From the NCBI RefSeq assembly GCF_964275005.1, contig NC_092693.1:29276173-29340172 (forward strand): a stretch of 64,000 bases of DNA, read 5' to 3'. Made by a program: the position numbers and the translations under genes. This document shows, one piece after another, positions 35,436 to 45,810 of the stretch (positions within the stretch are counted from its first letter, which is position 1; each line of letters opens with the position of its first letter). The DNA is from Diadema setosum (Eukaryota > Echinodermata > Echinoidea > Diadematoida > Diadematidae). The notes under the pieces are model-generated. The model had not been told where the DNA came from and did no database searches. It worked only from the letters and a program-made list of their open reading frames with translations.

Positions 35436-36480
35436 GAATTTCTTTTTCATACATAAATGAAATAAAAATGCCCGTTCTGCATATTTAGCACCTGCATTTG
35501 GGAGAATAGTTTTCACACTAATCAAATCGGGAAATGTGAACATTTTACATGTGTCGATTGTTAAGTTTGCACCTATACACTACATTAACCCTCATCATTT
35601 TTAATGTTTGCTTGTTTTTGTTTTTTTTTTTCAATTTCAACTTCAGTCAATTTATCACAAAGAAGAACAATTAATTTTTTCAAAAACAAATACATGTTTT
35701 GGAACATGCCCAGTTACCTTCAGCAAATTATCATATCCCCAGTTGAAGCATCTTACGAGAATGTGTGTGTGTATAAACCTACACAGGAGGGTCACTTCCA
35801 AGTGCTTGAGTGTTCTCTCAGAATTAAATGCTACTCAAAATGACAATAGTTAATGAAAGTCATGATGATGGAAATTTGGGAAAATTTCTACTGCATGACC
35901 AAAGGAATGGAAAAATACAACACACAGTGTGGGAAGTGAAATACAAAACTTAGAAGAAGAATTAGGAGAGAACTGTCTTCCAATAGTTCTCAACATGATG
36001 ATATGGTAGGCAATAAGTTGCAGATAAAAATAAATATGTTAGATATTTCCTTGGAAAGTTTGAAACCAACATCTCATGCCACATGGTACAAAGAGAGGGA
36101 GTAAAATAGAGAATGTTTTGAGCAGTGGCTACGGATTGAGTAGAATAGGATAAGAATCGGGAAATGAAGTGATGGAATAGGTTAAATACAGATTGGTATG
36201 AAGTTGAATATTGCAAATAATTTCATCGCAAAAAAGAAGAAGAAAAACTATGCAGGTGTTTCATGGAGTGGGATAAGTGCATGTAGTGTAGACAAATGTT
36301 GCCATATGATCAATATTGAAATTGTAGGAATTTTGATGATTGAAAAATATATATATTTTTTTCAACAACAAACCTCACTTGATTTTCTATAAAGAGTTAT
36401 CATATAAGTATCATGGATATCATGCAGGCTAGATCTTAGTTTAAGTTCATTGCCTGCTTTTGAGAGATGATTGTTGTGTG

Positions 36481-36601
<121 letters not shown>

Positions 36602-36678
36602 GGTATAGAAGGTATTTGGAAGATACGTGTATGTGAGATGATATCAAAGAGAAGAAATATAAGAGAATTAGGGGGTCT

Positions 36679-36846
36679 AGGGCAATTACCCCCTGGGCAA
36701 TTATCCTGCACCCTTCCCCTGACCCTAACCCTAATCCTGATCCTGACCGTAAAATCCCAAACCTCACTCTCTATACCCTAAACCTAACCCTAATCTTCAC
36801 TCCAACCTTATCACTAACCAGGCTTTACCAGGGGGGTAATTGCCCT
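36679..36846. mobile_element. small inverted-repeat element with telomere-like interior
   Basis: The ends AGGGCAATTACCCCC and GGGGGTAATTGCCCT are perfect inverted repeats. The interior is degenerate CCCTAA repeats (CCCTAACCCTAATCC, CCCTAAACCTAACCC). 168 bp. No target duplication is clear. Confidence 0.6.
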
Positions 36847-37666
36847 GATATGGAATTAGGATATATTGGTCTTCACAAACATATGTCTTCATATTATACG
36901 CTCTTAGTCATGACACGAAGTTGACTATGAAATCAAATATTCAAGTTTCAAGTTTCAAGTTTATTTATTCATTTGTCTTTCTTCAAACAATAGGCAATAT
37001 AACAATAACATAACAATAACATTGACACTTTCTTTCAAGAATATGTAGGAACAACAACTAATACTAAAATTTTTGCAAATACATAAGTATATGATTACAT
37101 ACCAGAAATGATAAAGAAAGGGTAACAAATATTTTGAGAAAGGCAAACGAGGAGACCTTAGTGAAGCATAGCTTGTGAGACAAGGTCCCTCAGGAATAAA
37201 AGATGGCAAAAAATACATTGTGTATATATATATATATGTATACGTAGTGGGAAAAAAAATAACAAAAGGTACACAATTCCAAACGGAAACAGGGAATAGA
37301 CAATGGAGGCTATGTGTAATGGGGTGAAGGGAGATTATTTACATAAAACAAGGGTAGGAATGAAGGGAGGGGGTGGAAAGGAAGGATAAAAAAGGGTTAT
37401 GTGAGACGATAAAATACATACAAAAACACACACACTTATAACAAAAACAAAAACACAAAACAAACAAAACAAAACAAGACATAACAAAACAAAACAAAAC
37501 AAAACATGACAAGAAGACAACTGGGTTTCATTAATATTATACATTGATACTTTCTTTCTTTTCTTTAAAGGGAAGTCTGACATAAAAGTATATGCATCTG
37601 TAATATAACATACAGGACTTACTTTCAGTTATTGACATTAACATTGTTAACATTGTTTTAACGACA

Positions 37667-37855
37667 TCACGGATCAACACAATAAGTATTTAAAAGATGA
37701 GACTTAAGCCTACGCTTGAAGGCTGATTTACTTGAAGTATGTTTAATGCTTGCATCAAGTGAATTCCAAAACCTGGGTCCAGTATGTACTAGCATGTCCT
37801 TGCACGGGTTAAGTGTAATCTGAAGCCTGCCTTGTGTTATATCTATGAACATCAC
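37667..37855 (-). pseudogene. LINE C-terminal fragment
   Basis: GPRFWNSLDASIKHTSSKSA and FKRRLKSHLL match the conserved C-terminus of CR1/L2-type proteins (PRxWNSLPxxI...FKxxLKxxLL). It is in another frame than the RT body, indicating a further frameshift. Confidence 0.8.
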
Positions 37856-39044
37856 TATTTTTCTTAAAACGCTGTGCTAGTGCCAGTGGGAGTTCACCTG
37901 CATTAAGATCATACATTAGAGACCCTAACTGCATGAAATAGATATCTTCCACTTTCAGAATTTTATGTTGATGAAAGAGAGCATTAGTGTGACGACGAAA
38001 ATGTACATTACAAATTATTCTTGTAACTCTCTTCTGGATTAAAAATAGCTTTTCATTTTGCGATTTTGAAGAATTACCCCACGCTACTATACCATAATTA
38101 AGATATGGAAGAATTAAAGTAGAATATAGGATAAACAATATTTCTTTGGGAATAACTCTTTTTAGTTTGCATATAACACCAGTATTTCGTGATAACAGCT
38201 TACAAATGTTATTCACATGTATTTTCCAATTCAGTTTGTCATCAATATACAGACCAAGAAATTTTGTTGAGTTTACACTATCTAACGCAACTCCACCAAA
38301 CAAAACATTTCCTGGTAGTATTTCAACAGAATTACTAAAAAGCATATAATTGGTCTTCTGAAAATTCAATGACAGTTTGTTTGCATGAATCCAAGTTATA
38401 ATATTACTTAGCTCAATATTAACTGTTTGTAAAAGGACCTGAGGATTCTTGTGTGAAAAAAATATGTTTGAGTCGTCTGCAAATAAAATAAATGAGAATA
38501 CATCAGAGCAATATTGAAAATCATTAATATATATAAGAAATAATAGTGGTCTAAGTAGTGATCCTTGTGGAACTCCACATGTGACATTTTGTAACCCCGA
38601 TTTTGCATCATTCAGTGAGACAAACTGCCTCCTGTTAGATAAGTAGCTTGTGAACCACTCCAAGGCTTTCCCTCTTACTCCGTAATGAGATAACTTCTGT
38701 AATAAAATAGTATGATCAACAGTGTCGAAAGCCTTGGAGTAATCCAGAAAAATACCCACTGTGTGCATGCGATTATCCAATGCCGTAGAAATTTTATCAA
38801 TAAAATGTAAAATAGCATGACTTGTTGTGTGCTTTTCATGAAAACCAAATTGAAAATTGGAGAAGGTTTGGTTCACATTAAAAAATTTCACCGTCCTGAC
38901 ATACATAAGTTTTTCAAGGATTTGGGAAAATGTGGATAAAAGAGAAATTGGACGATAATTACTCAATAACTGGGGATCACCTTTCTTAAAAATAGGTATC
39001 ACCTTCGTTATTTTCATATTCACAGGGACAATACCATCATTCAT
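37809..39044 (-). pseudogene. LINE reverse transcriptase domain (411 aa open)
   Basis: RT motifs in order: VIPIFKKGD, YRPISLLSTFSQILEKL, LDYSKAFDTVDH, GVPQGSLLRPLLFLIYINDF and LFADDSNIF. The catalytic FADD is intact. The usual G in the SxLGP turn is R here, a probable decay mutation. The frame lacks the start shared with the endonuclease. Confidence 0.9.
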
Positions 39045-39207
39045 TGATAGATTAAAAATATGTACAAGAGGTTGAACAACCCCTAATACATAACATTCTT
39101 TATCAAATCATTTGAAATACCGTCATAACCTGGGCTCTTCCTCTTTTTAAGGGAATTCACAACATTAAAAAGTTCTTCTTCATTAGTTGGGATTAAAAAT
39201 AAACTAC

Positions 39208-39501
39208 TTAGGTTTGGTTCCCGTAAATAATCAGAAAACATCTTCTCATAGTGAGGCACTGCCCTTGACAGATTGGGACCAATACTACAAAAAAAAAAAA
39301 AAAATCATTGAATTTATCAACAATGACATTTTTATTTTCAATTAGTTCACCATTGATTCTAATGTCATGTATATCTGACTTTTTCTGAGTGGGTTTGAAT
39401 ACATTTCTAATAACTTTCCATGTGTCTCTGATATTATTAACAGTTGAGTGAAACTGATCAGAATAATACTTCTTCTTTGCTGTGCGCAGAGTAGAAGTCA
39501 A
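39208..39501 (-). pseudogene. LINE linker fragment, frameshifted at poly(T)
   Basis: The sequence (TAKKKYYSDQFHSTVNNIRD, TWKVIRNVFKP) is the region between endonuclease and reverse transcriptase in CR1/L2 elements. The frame is lost in a homopolymer of about 16 A on the + strand (39,289-39,304), read as a run of Phe. Confidence 0.75.
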
Positions 39502-39570
39502 AGTGTATCTATAATCAGCATACTTTCTATATGCAGATTGTGATCCTGATATTTTATTTTTATAATATAA

Positions 39571-40665
39571 TTAATTTTTTCTATTAATTGACCTTAATAA
39601 TGAGTTAGTGATCCATGGCATTTTAGGAATTTTCTTACGGTTTTTACCAGTACTTTGACACAATGGTATGCATTTATTGTACAGCAACAAAAACTTATCC
39701 AAAAAATTATCAAAAGCACTTTCAACATTCTCATCAGTTAAGACTTGACTCCAATCAGTTTCAATTAAGGCTTCTCTAAGTTTAGCAATATTATCCAGGC
39801 TGCTTTTCCGAATAAACTTATTACGTTCTGGATTGATAAAATAATGCTTCTTGAGAGGCACTTTTGTACAGACAGGAAAGTGGTCTGACAAATCAGAAAC
39901 AATTATACAAGCAGTAGGGAATGGTTGTAAGTTACTAAAAATATTATCAATAAGAGTAGAGGAGGTTTCAGTTATCCTAGTGGGTTTAGTTATTGAGGGC
40001 ATAAGCGAGAATGCCTCCATCAAATTCAGAAAGTCATTACATTGATTATTCACATCACATTGTAATAAATCTACATTATAATCTCCCATCAAAAATAGAT
40101 CTTTATTACTAAGTAAAGGATTCAGCAACATATCTTGCAATTCACTCATGACAAGACTTAAATTTCCTTGGGGTGGTCTATAAATTACCCCTAGAACAAT
40201 ATTTCTTCTGCCTGGTATCAATATTTCAACAAACAGGGTTTCTAACAAATTACTCATTGTATTAAGTCCATGATGAACTTGATAATCAAAATGAGATGGG
40301 ATATAGATGGCAACACCTCCTCCTCGTTTATCAAGTCTGCTATTAGATACCAAGTTATAACCCGGAATAGGATACAAGCTGGCGTCACTTTCATCATCAA
40401 ACCACGTTTCTGAGATACCCATTGCAGTAAAATCTGAATGCATTTTTGCCATAAATGATAGTAGTTTATCAAAATTTTTAGACATACTGCGGATGTTAAA
40501 ATGTAAAAGAGTGAGCTCGGAGGAATGTATATTATCAAACAAAGTATTTTCTGTGATATAATTACAGTTTACTGAGCAATCCATAGTGTTTTCATTACCT
40601 TCAAAATCTAAGGAATTTGTGTTGGATTCAAAAAAATTACAAACATCTACTTCTGCCTGAGCCAT
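39571..40665 (-). pseudogene. LINE endonuclease domain (364 aa open)
   Basis: An open frame from ATG at 40665. APE-type endonuclease motifs in order: LLHFNIRSM, GISETWF, RGGGVAIYI, VIYRPP, LMGDYNVDLL, TLIDNIFSN and SDHFPV. The frame ends at a TAA (39571) before reaching the reverse transcriptase. In related elements the two domains are one ORF, so this is a break. Confidence 0.88.
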
Positions 40666-41373
40666 ATGAACATAGTGGGGTGCTTTACTGAGTAAGCCTG
40701 CAGTTTAGGAAACATTGATACCAAATAGGTAGCTGTCACAGGACACATGTACCTCACACTCAATGCCACACTCTGTAAGCTGCTCCTACAAAGGAATACA
40801 GTACAAGTACTTCACAACAAGTAACTTAACCTGGGTTATCCATAAACAATACTTAGACTCAAAGACACAAATTTCTCAGTAAATCATATTAAAAGGCAAA
40901 TCTGCCACAAAATGTACTGCCTAAGCTGAAATTATAGATTTCTACAACAGGGAAGAATAAAGGTATTTTATGTTACGTGTATGAAAGTTAAATGAAGCAG
41001 AGATAATATTCTTTGAATGTGCATTATGCTATTCTGGGTGTTCCAAGAAAAGATTGTGCCCTGCTGTTTTCAGGAATCCGTTACAAATGCTCCCAAGAGT
41101 GATCTATATATAACAAGAGATCACTTTCAAGGCCGATAGAGAAAAATGGTAACCAAAGAACATTCAATGTAGGTGACCCAGTTGTGTTGCTTTTCCACTA
41201 AATTACTCTCATTTCTTGTGGGGGAAAAAACAAGATAAAATAAGATTTTTTTTTTTTTCTAAATCAGGTAGAATTGTATGACTTCACAACACCCTTGGAA
41301 TGTAATAGATTTCTATTTCCAAGATGAGAAGAATATGGTTTCAAATAATCATCTTCTTGTATTTGTGCTTATA
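40666..41373. other. region upstream of the LINE
   Basis: AT-rich; may include 5' sequence of the LINE, but no ORF1 or promoter is recognised. Confidence 0.5.
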
Positions 41374-41959
41374 CAGGGTGGCCCAAAAAGAATGGAACGC
41401 ATAAGATCTTTAATCTCAGCAGTATTGTTGCAAATATATCATTATTTTGCATACTATTGGAAAGGCCATTCTTTGTCCAACAGAATGACACCAAGTTCTT
41501 TAATTTTGGTTAATGCGTTATGATTTTAGGACCATTTTTGTCAACCCTTGCAATTTTCAAAATGTGATCATTTTGCACTCTCAGCGATACCAAAATTAGC
41601 GACAATTCGGCTTGTAATAGAACCATTAGTGTTCACAGTGTGTGGAATGTGAAGCAGATGTGTGATTGTCATTGTCCGCCACACATTCCACACATTGTGA
41701 ACGCTACTGGTTCTACGACAAGCCGATTTGTCGCTGGTTTTGGTATCTCTGAGAATGCAAAATGATCATATTTTGAAAATTGCAAGGGTTGACAAAAATA
41801 GTCCTAAAATCATAACGCATTAACCAAAATCAACGAACTTGGTATCATTCTATTGGAAAAAGAACGGCCTTTCCAATCATATGCAAAATAATGACATATT
41901 TGCGACAATATTTCTGTAATTAGAGATCTTATGCGTTCCGTTCTTTTTGGGCCACCCTG
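41374..41959. mobile_element. 586-bp palindromic foldback element, mariner-like ends
   Basis: It begins CAGGGTGGCCCAAAAAGAAT and ends with its complement. TA flanks both sides (41372-41373, 41960-41961). The arms are inverted copies over essentially the whole length (about 278 bp each) with a loop of about 30 nt at 41,652-41,681. TA target and CAGGGTGGCCC ends fit Tc1/mariner-derived MITEs. No transposase. Confidence 0.85.
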
Positions 41960-42488
41960 TATATGAGTTTTCAAATATAGAGCTATTTTGAAACTGTATA
42001 ATGCCTATGCTAAGTACAAAATTATGTGTGCACTTTAGCGCATAGTGGATTGCACTGAAGTTGGAATTTTTGTATGACTTCTAGATTAAAAATAATGTTT
42101 TTGTTTTTGTTTTGTTTTTTTCCTTTTGTTTTGTGGGAGTGAAAGATGATGATCCATTCTGCATGATGCACTGGTTGGATGTGGAAAGTATTTCATTTGT
42201 AAGATTTGTAAAATTTGTAAGATTCTATTAAACTCTATCGACCCCCGATCGGGAGTATGAGAGTCTCAATAATAACATATCCTAGAATAATGAATAAGCT
42301 TATAGAAATGAACATATTTACAATAAGGAATACAAGAGTTTGCATTGTGACTTCATTATTTTTTCAACCATTATAAACTAATATATTGCTGTGGTTAGCA
42401 CAATTACAAAGTAAAATACACTGGTTGTTCATGCCTTCCACCATTTGAAAGCTGGTGTCGGTCTCTAGAATACTAACTGATTGCAGTA

Positions 42489-42686
42489 CTGTAAAACATG
42501 ATATATTCGCGGCACGAAATTTTCGCGAATTGGAGCCGACGGGCTTTTTCGTGGCATGAAATTTTCGCGAATGGCTACTGGCATTCAATGCATGTAGTGT
42601 AGACAAGATATTTCGCGTGCATTTTAATTTCGCGAATCTTGGCGCTCGCGAAATTAAAATACACGCGAACATTCCTCGTTTTACAG
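42489..42686. mobile_element. CTGTAAAAC/TTCGCG MITE, 198 bp
   Basis: Ends CTGTAAAAC and GTTTTACAG flanked by TA on both sides. The interior has many TTCGCGAA and ATTTTCGCG motifs arranged as an imperfect palindrome. Confidence 0.75.
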
Positions 42687-42743
42687 TAAATCAAAATACT
42701 GACAAGAAAATTAAATAGGCATAGTATTTGTCACCTACTTTAA

Positions 42744-43308
42744 GACTCTGTTTACAGTGCGGGGCTGGGCCGCGGCTCTGCCGCGGCCGAGCCCTCCTTT
42801 AGTTCGGTGTAAACGCGCAAAAGGCCAAATGCGGGGCCAAAATTGGCCTCGCATTTGGCCACGCTCTGGAGGTGGTCTTGGCCGCAGCTGAGCTGCGGCC
42901 GAGCTCGGCCTTTTCTCAGTGTAAACGCAAACTGGGCCAAATGCACGGCCAATTTTAATCTGGCTTCCAGACCCTCTGCCCGTACTATTTCGCTATTCAG
43001 GATATTAACCCCTTCAACGTCGAAAACTAGTATAGTTTAAGGTGGTTTTGTCCTGCAAAGGATTTTTTCTTCGGCAAAGGCCTTTGCCCAAACAGAGACT
43101 TCTTTGCCACGGAATCCAGTTGGCAAAGGGTCTGAAAATCAGACTATACCAAATTGCATTTGTTTACAAGCAGAGCGCCACTACAACAAAATATTGAAAG
43201 GTTTGAATCAAAAGCGCGGCTGAGCCCGCCAGTGTAAACGGACAAAATTGCGGGGCTCGGCCGCGGCTCGGCCGCGGCTCGGCCTAGACCCGCACTGTAA
43301 ACGGGGTC
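42744..43308. mobile_element. GC-rich inverted-repeat DNA transposon, copy 2 (565 bp)
   Basis: Reverse-complement counterpart of 16,680-17,246. Shared internal landmarks include CTAGTTTTCGACGTTGA, CAAAGGCCTTTGCC and GCATTTGGCC, along with the GTTTACAGTGCGGGGCTGGG terminus. The length is within 2 bp of copy 1. A 19-C run followed by (AC)n lies 48 bp away (43,357-43,389). Confidence 0.8.
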
Positions 43309-43358
43309 AATGTTATTCTTTTGCAAGTACACTACTGTAAGATGACTGGAAAACCTCC

Positions 43359-43390
<32 letters not shown>

Positions 43391-45100
43391 GTTCGCACTC
43401 TGTTTACAAACAGCAACCATCAATTCACTCATTCTCCATCCCACAGAAAAATGCATCACTCCCACATGATATGAATGACCCTGTAAACAGTTGACTTCAA
43501 GAACAGCAGAAACAAAAACAGACACAAAACTCAACGCAAAACGGAGATGGACATTCTTTGAGAGCTCCTTGGAAGATTTAATCCCACTTTATTTTATTAT
43601 TATTAATTTTTTTTTTTTTTTCAAAGCAAAGATGGCACTTATCCCATGATAGTACCACTGGCTTTTTCTTTACATCGATAACACTGATTTTGTTTTTGCT
43701 TTTTGCCACCAACATATGCAAGAAAGCTACTAGCCAATGTAAGGTACAAAAAAGAGAACAAAAAAAGAACAAAAAAAGGCTTTTATGCCTTGTTTCAGTA
43801 CATCAAGACCAATGGATTCCGAGCAGAGTTGATGACCATTCACCTTCTAGCGCTAGAAAAAAAAAAAAAAAAGGTCTGCAGATGAATGTAAGATTCCATC
43901 TTAAAGACAAAAGAATGATTGTATCACTATGTCATTTTCATTGGGAACGTCAAGATCCTATGATCCTCTCTTTTATCACACATATGATCTCATTAAACAA
44001 AATTGCCTCACGCATCCTTAGGGTTAGAGGCATAAAATAAGCAACAACAAAGCTGGCTACCTCCATTCACACTGTACGATCACTTATATCACTACTAGTA
44101 ACAGTGTTCATTGAGTGTAAAGTCTACAGATTCGAGACCCATTCTCTTCTCAACTTATGAAAAGAAAAGAAAGGAAGGGGGAGACATTTTGTCCCCCTTT
44201 AATCAAGACATGACACAAGTATTCACAATGCTCATATAATCTTTTACTGTAAAAGTGGAAATTTTTTGCACATTTCGTGCAACCAGAAGCTCGCATGAAA
44301 ATAAAAGCACATGAATATTTTTGCATGCCGTATGTTCCAGTATTAATGTCCCGATTCTGCGGAATTAAAAACATGCTAAATTCATCTTACCCGGCTGAGC
44401 ACGAAAAATTACTCGCGCGAAAATATCCACTTTTACAGTATGTAGGCAAACACTCTGCAGTCAGTGCCATTCAAGAAACAGGAAAATTGCTTCACTTGTG
44501 GCTAAATGTTGAAACTGACCAAAAACTTGGAGGGATAGGTGGCGTGAATAGAGAGAAAAAGAAGAGGAACAATACTTCCTTGCCAATGAGTACAGATAAT
44601 ATCTGATGTCCCATTTGCATGCATTAGACTCCACATGCTTTCTAGTATTTTGCCTCTACACTGCTTGATCTTTCCAGAGCAGTCTGCATAATCCTCACTG
44701 TAAAACTTGACATTGGATCTGACATAAAATGAGAGTACCACCTACATCTCACTTATCTTTTAATTATCAACACAAAAAATACAACACAGAGAGAAGCCAT
44801 GGGTATCTCAAATGTGAATCAGACTGGATGGTTAATCAGCTAACTCAAAATTGTACACGGCGGTAATGAAACAACAAACGGAGATAAATTTCAATTCAAT
44901 ATAGGATACACTACTACACTGTGTATGACTTGTTTACCACAAGCATTATAATCATAAATATTCTATCTGCATTTCAAAAGAAAACATCAGTGGCATTATG
45001 GCTAACGGCACTACACCATGCAAACCATTGTCTTGTGTTATGCAATTTCAACTATGCAGAATTGTTCATTTGCAGATCTACCTTAATAGGTACCTGGTAC
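43309..45100. other. intergenic, no gene recognised
   Basis: It contains poly(C)/(AC)n at 43,357-43,389, poly(T) near 43,608-43,621 and A-rich stretches near 43,745-43,875. A small MITE lies at 44,247-44,438. ORFs are short and featureless. Confidence 0.7.
44247..44438. mobile_element. CTGTAAAAGTGGA MITE, 192 bp
   Basis: The left end CTGTAAAAGTGGAAATTTTT and the reversed right end CTGTAAAAGTGGATATTTTC match, with TA duplicated on both sides. It is related in design to 42,489-42,686. Confidence 0.75.
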
Positions 45101-45682
45101 TTTAATTTCTATTACACAAGGCAGTAAATTTCTATTTGACAAGTGAGTGGGAAAATGGAACATGGAAAATAACCAAAGAATTCATACTTTAACAGTCTAA
45201 GACAGCTACATTCTGTTAGTGTTGTAATTTCATTGATAAGCTATCATATTACTGTCAGTCTTTTAGAACAGGGGTAGAGATCAAACAACTCTCCAAGACA
45301 TTCTGAAAAGGGCACTGAAAAATTCTTTATGCTCGAGATCAAACACAGGATAGAATAAGTACTGAAAAGTCATTGTCCAAGTGTGATACACAGTTTAGGT
45401 CCCTTTCAGTTATAATTGCAACTGCCTGATAAATGTGCGAAATAAATTATCAAACACACATGAGCATCCTTCCATCTTGTGGAAAGGTATTGAGTTAGCC
45501 TTCTATGAAATGCCTGAACAACTCTCAACAATCCAGTGCCATCACTCACAACAGTTTTTTTCTCACACGCAAAAGAACGAAAGCGGAGAGCCATTCGCTA
45601 GAACTCAGTCAGCCAATGATGTTTGTCCGCGGGGAAAGCAAAGGGAAACAGGACCCCTGTGAAGATTTCCATCAATCCATCC
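45101..45682 (-). other. DDX1: candidate DDX1 3' UTR
   Basis: Unique-looking AT-rich sequence downstream of the DDX1 stop. On the - strand the first poly(A)-signal-like hexamer I find is ATTAAA (plus-strand TTTAAT at 45101-45106). No AATAAA was found on this strand before about 43.6 kb. The end is a guess. Confidence 0.3.
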
Positions 45683-45810
45683 TCAGGAGGCAGTGAAGAA
45701 GTCTTGTTTGAGGGACAGCTCAAGGAAGGAGAGCTGGGCCCTGCGCTCCAGATTGGTGAGCTCAGAGACAGCTGGGGCCAGGTCATCCGCGTGTCCCTTG
45801 TAGCCGGATC
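45683..45810 (-). CDS. DDX1: DDX1 terminal coding exon
   Basis: Acceptor tctttctgcag. It encodes [38 protein letters not shown] and FTAS, then TGA at 45683-45685. It matches the YKGHVDILAP...LEKEAQTSFL end of vertebrate DDX1 (recalled), but the last residues differ from LPNQLFRTF. 128 bp. Confidence 0.94.

Larger units (their letters stand above)
27971..36475. other. SNRK downstream region, no gene recognised
   Basis: AT-rich sequence, possibly including extended 3' UTR. Features seen are a small hairpin element at 31,150-31,290, poly(G) near 32,186-32,196 and 32,549-32,558, and a 21-G run at 33,327-33,347. There are two (TTTGA)n tracts near 33,648-33,672 and 35,401-35,435, of the type that ends LINEs. 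ORFs such as 29,994-30,428 show no family features. Confidence 0.6.
36941..40665 (-). mobile_element. CR1/L2-like non-LTR retrotransposon, inactivated
   Basis: A LINE on the - strand encoding an apurinic-like endonuclease followed by reverse transcriptase. The 5' end of the endonuclease ORF is at 40665 and the 3' UTR runs to 36,941. The 3' terminus is three perfect copies of a 7-bp unit (TCAAGTT on + at 36941-36961), a hallmark of CR1/L2-group elements that end in short tandem repeats instead of poly(A). The coding region is broken by at least two frame changes and one stop, so it cannot make a full-length protein. No ORF1 was identified; the element may be 5' truncated. Clade is inferred from motif wording only. 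Confidence 0.88.

Noticed and set aside
36720..36800. Telomere or chromosome end
   Set aside because: CCCTAA units are few, degenerate and enclosed by inverted repeats inside a normal gene interval.
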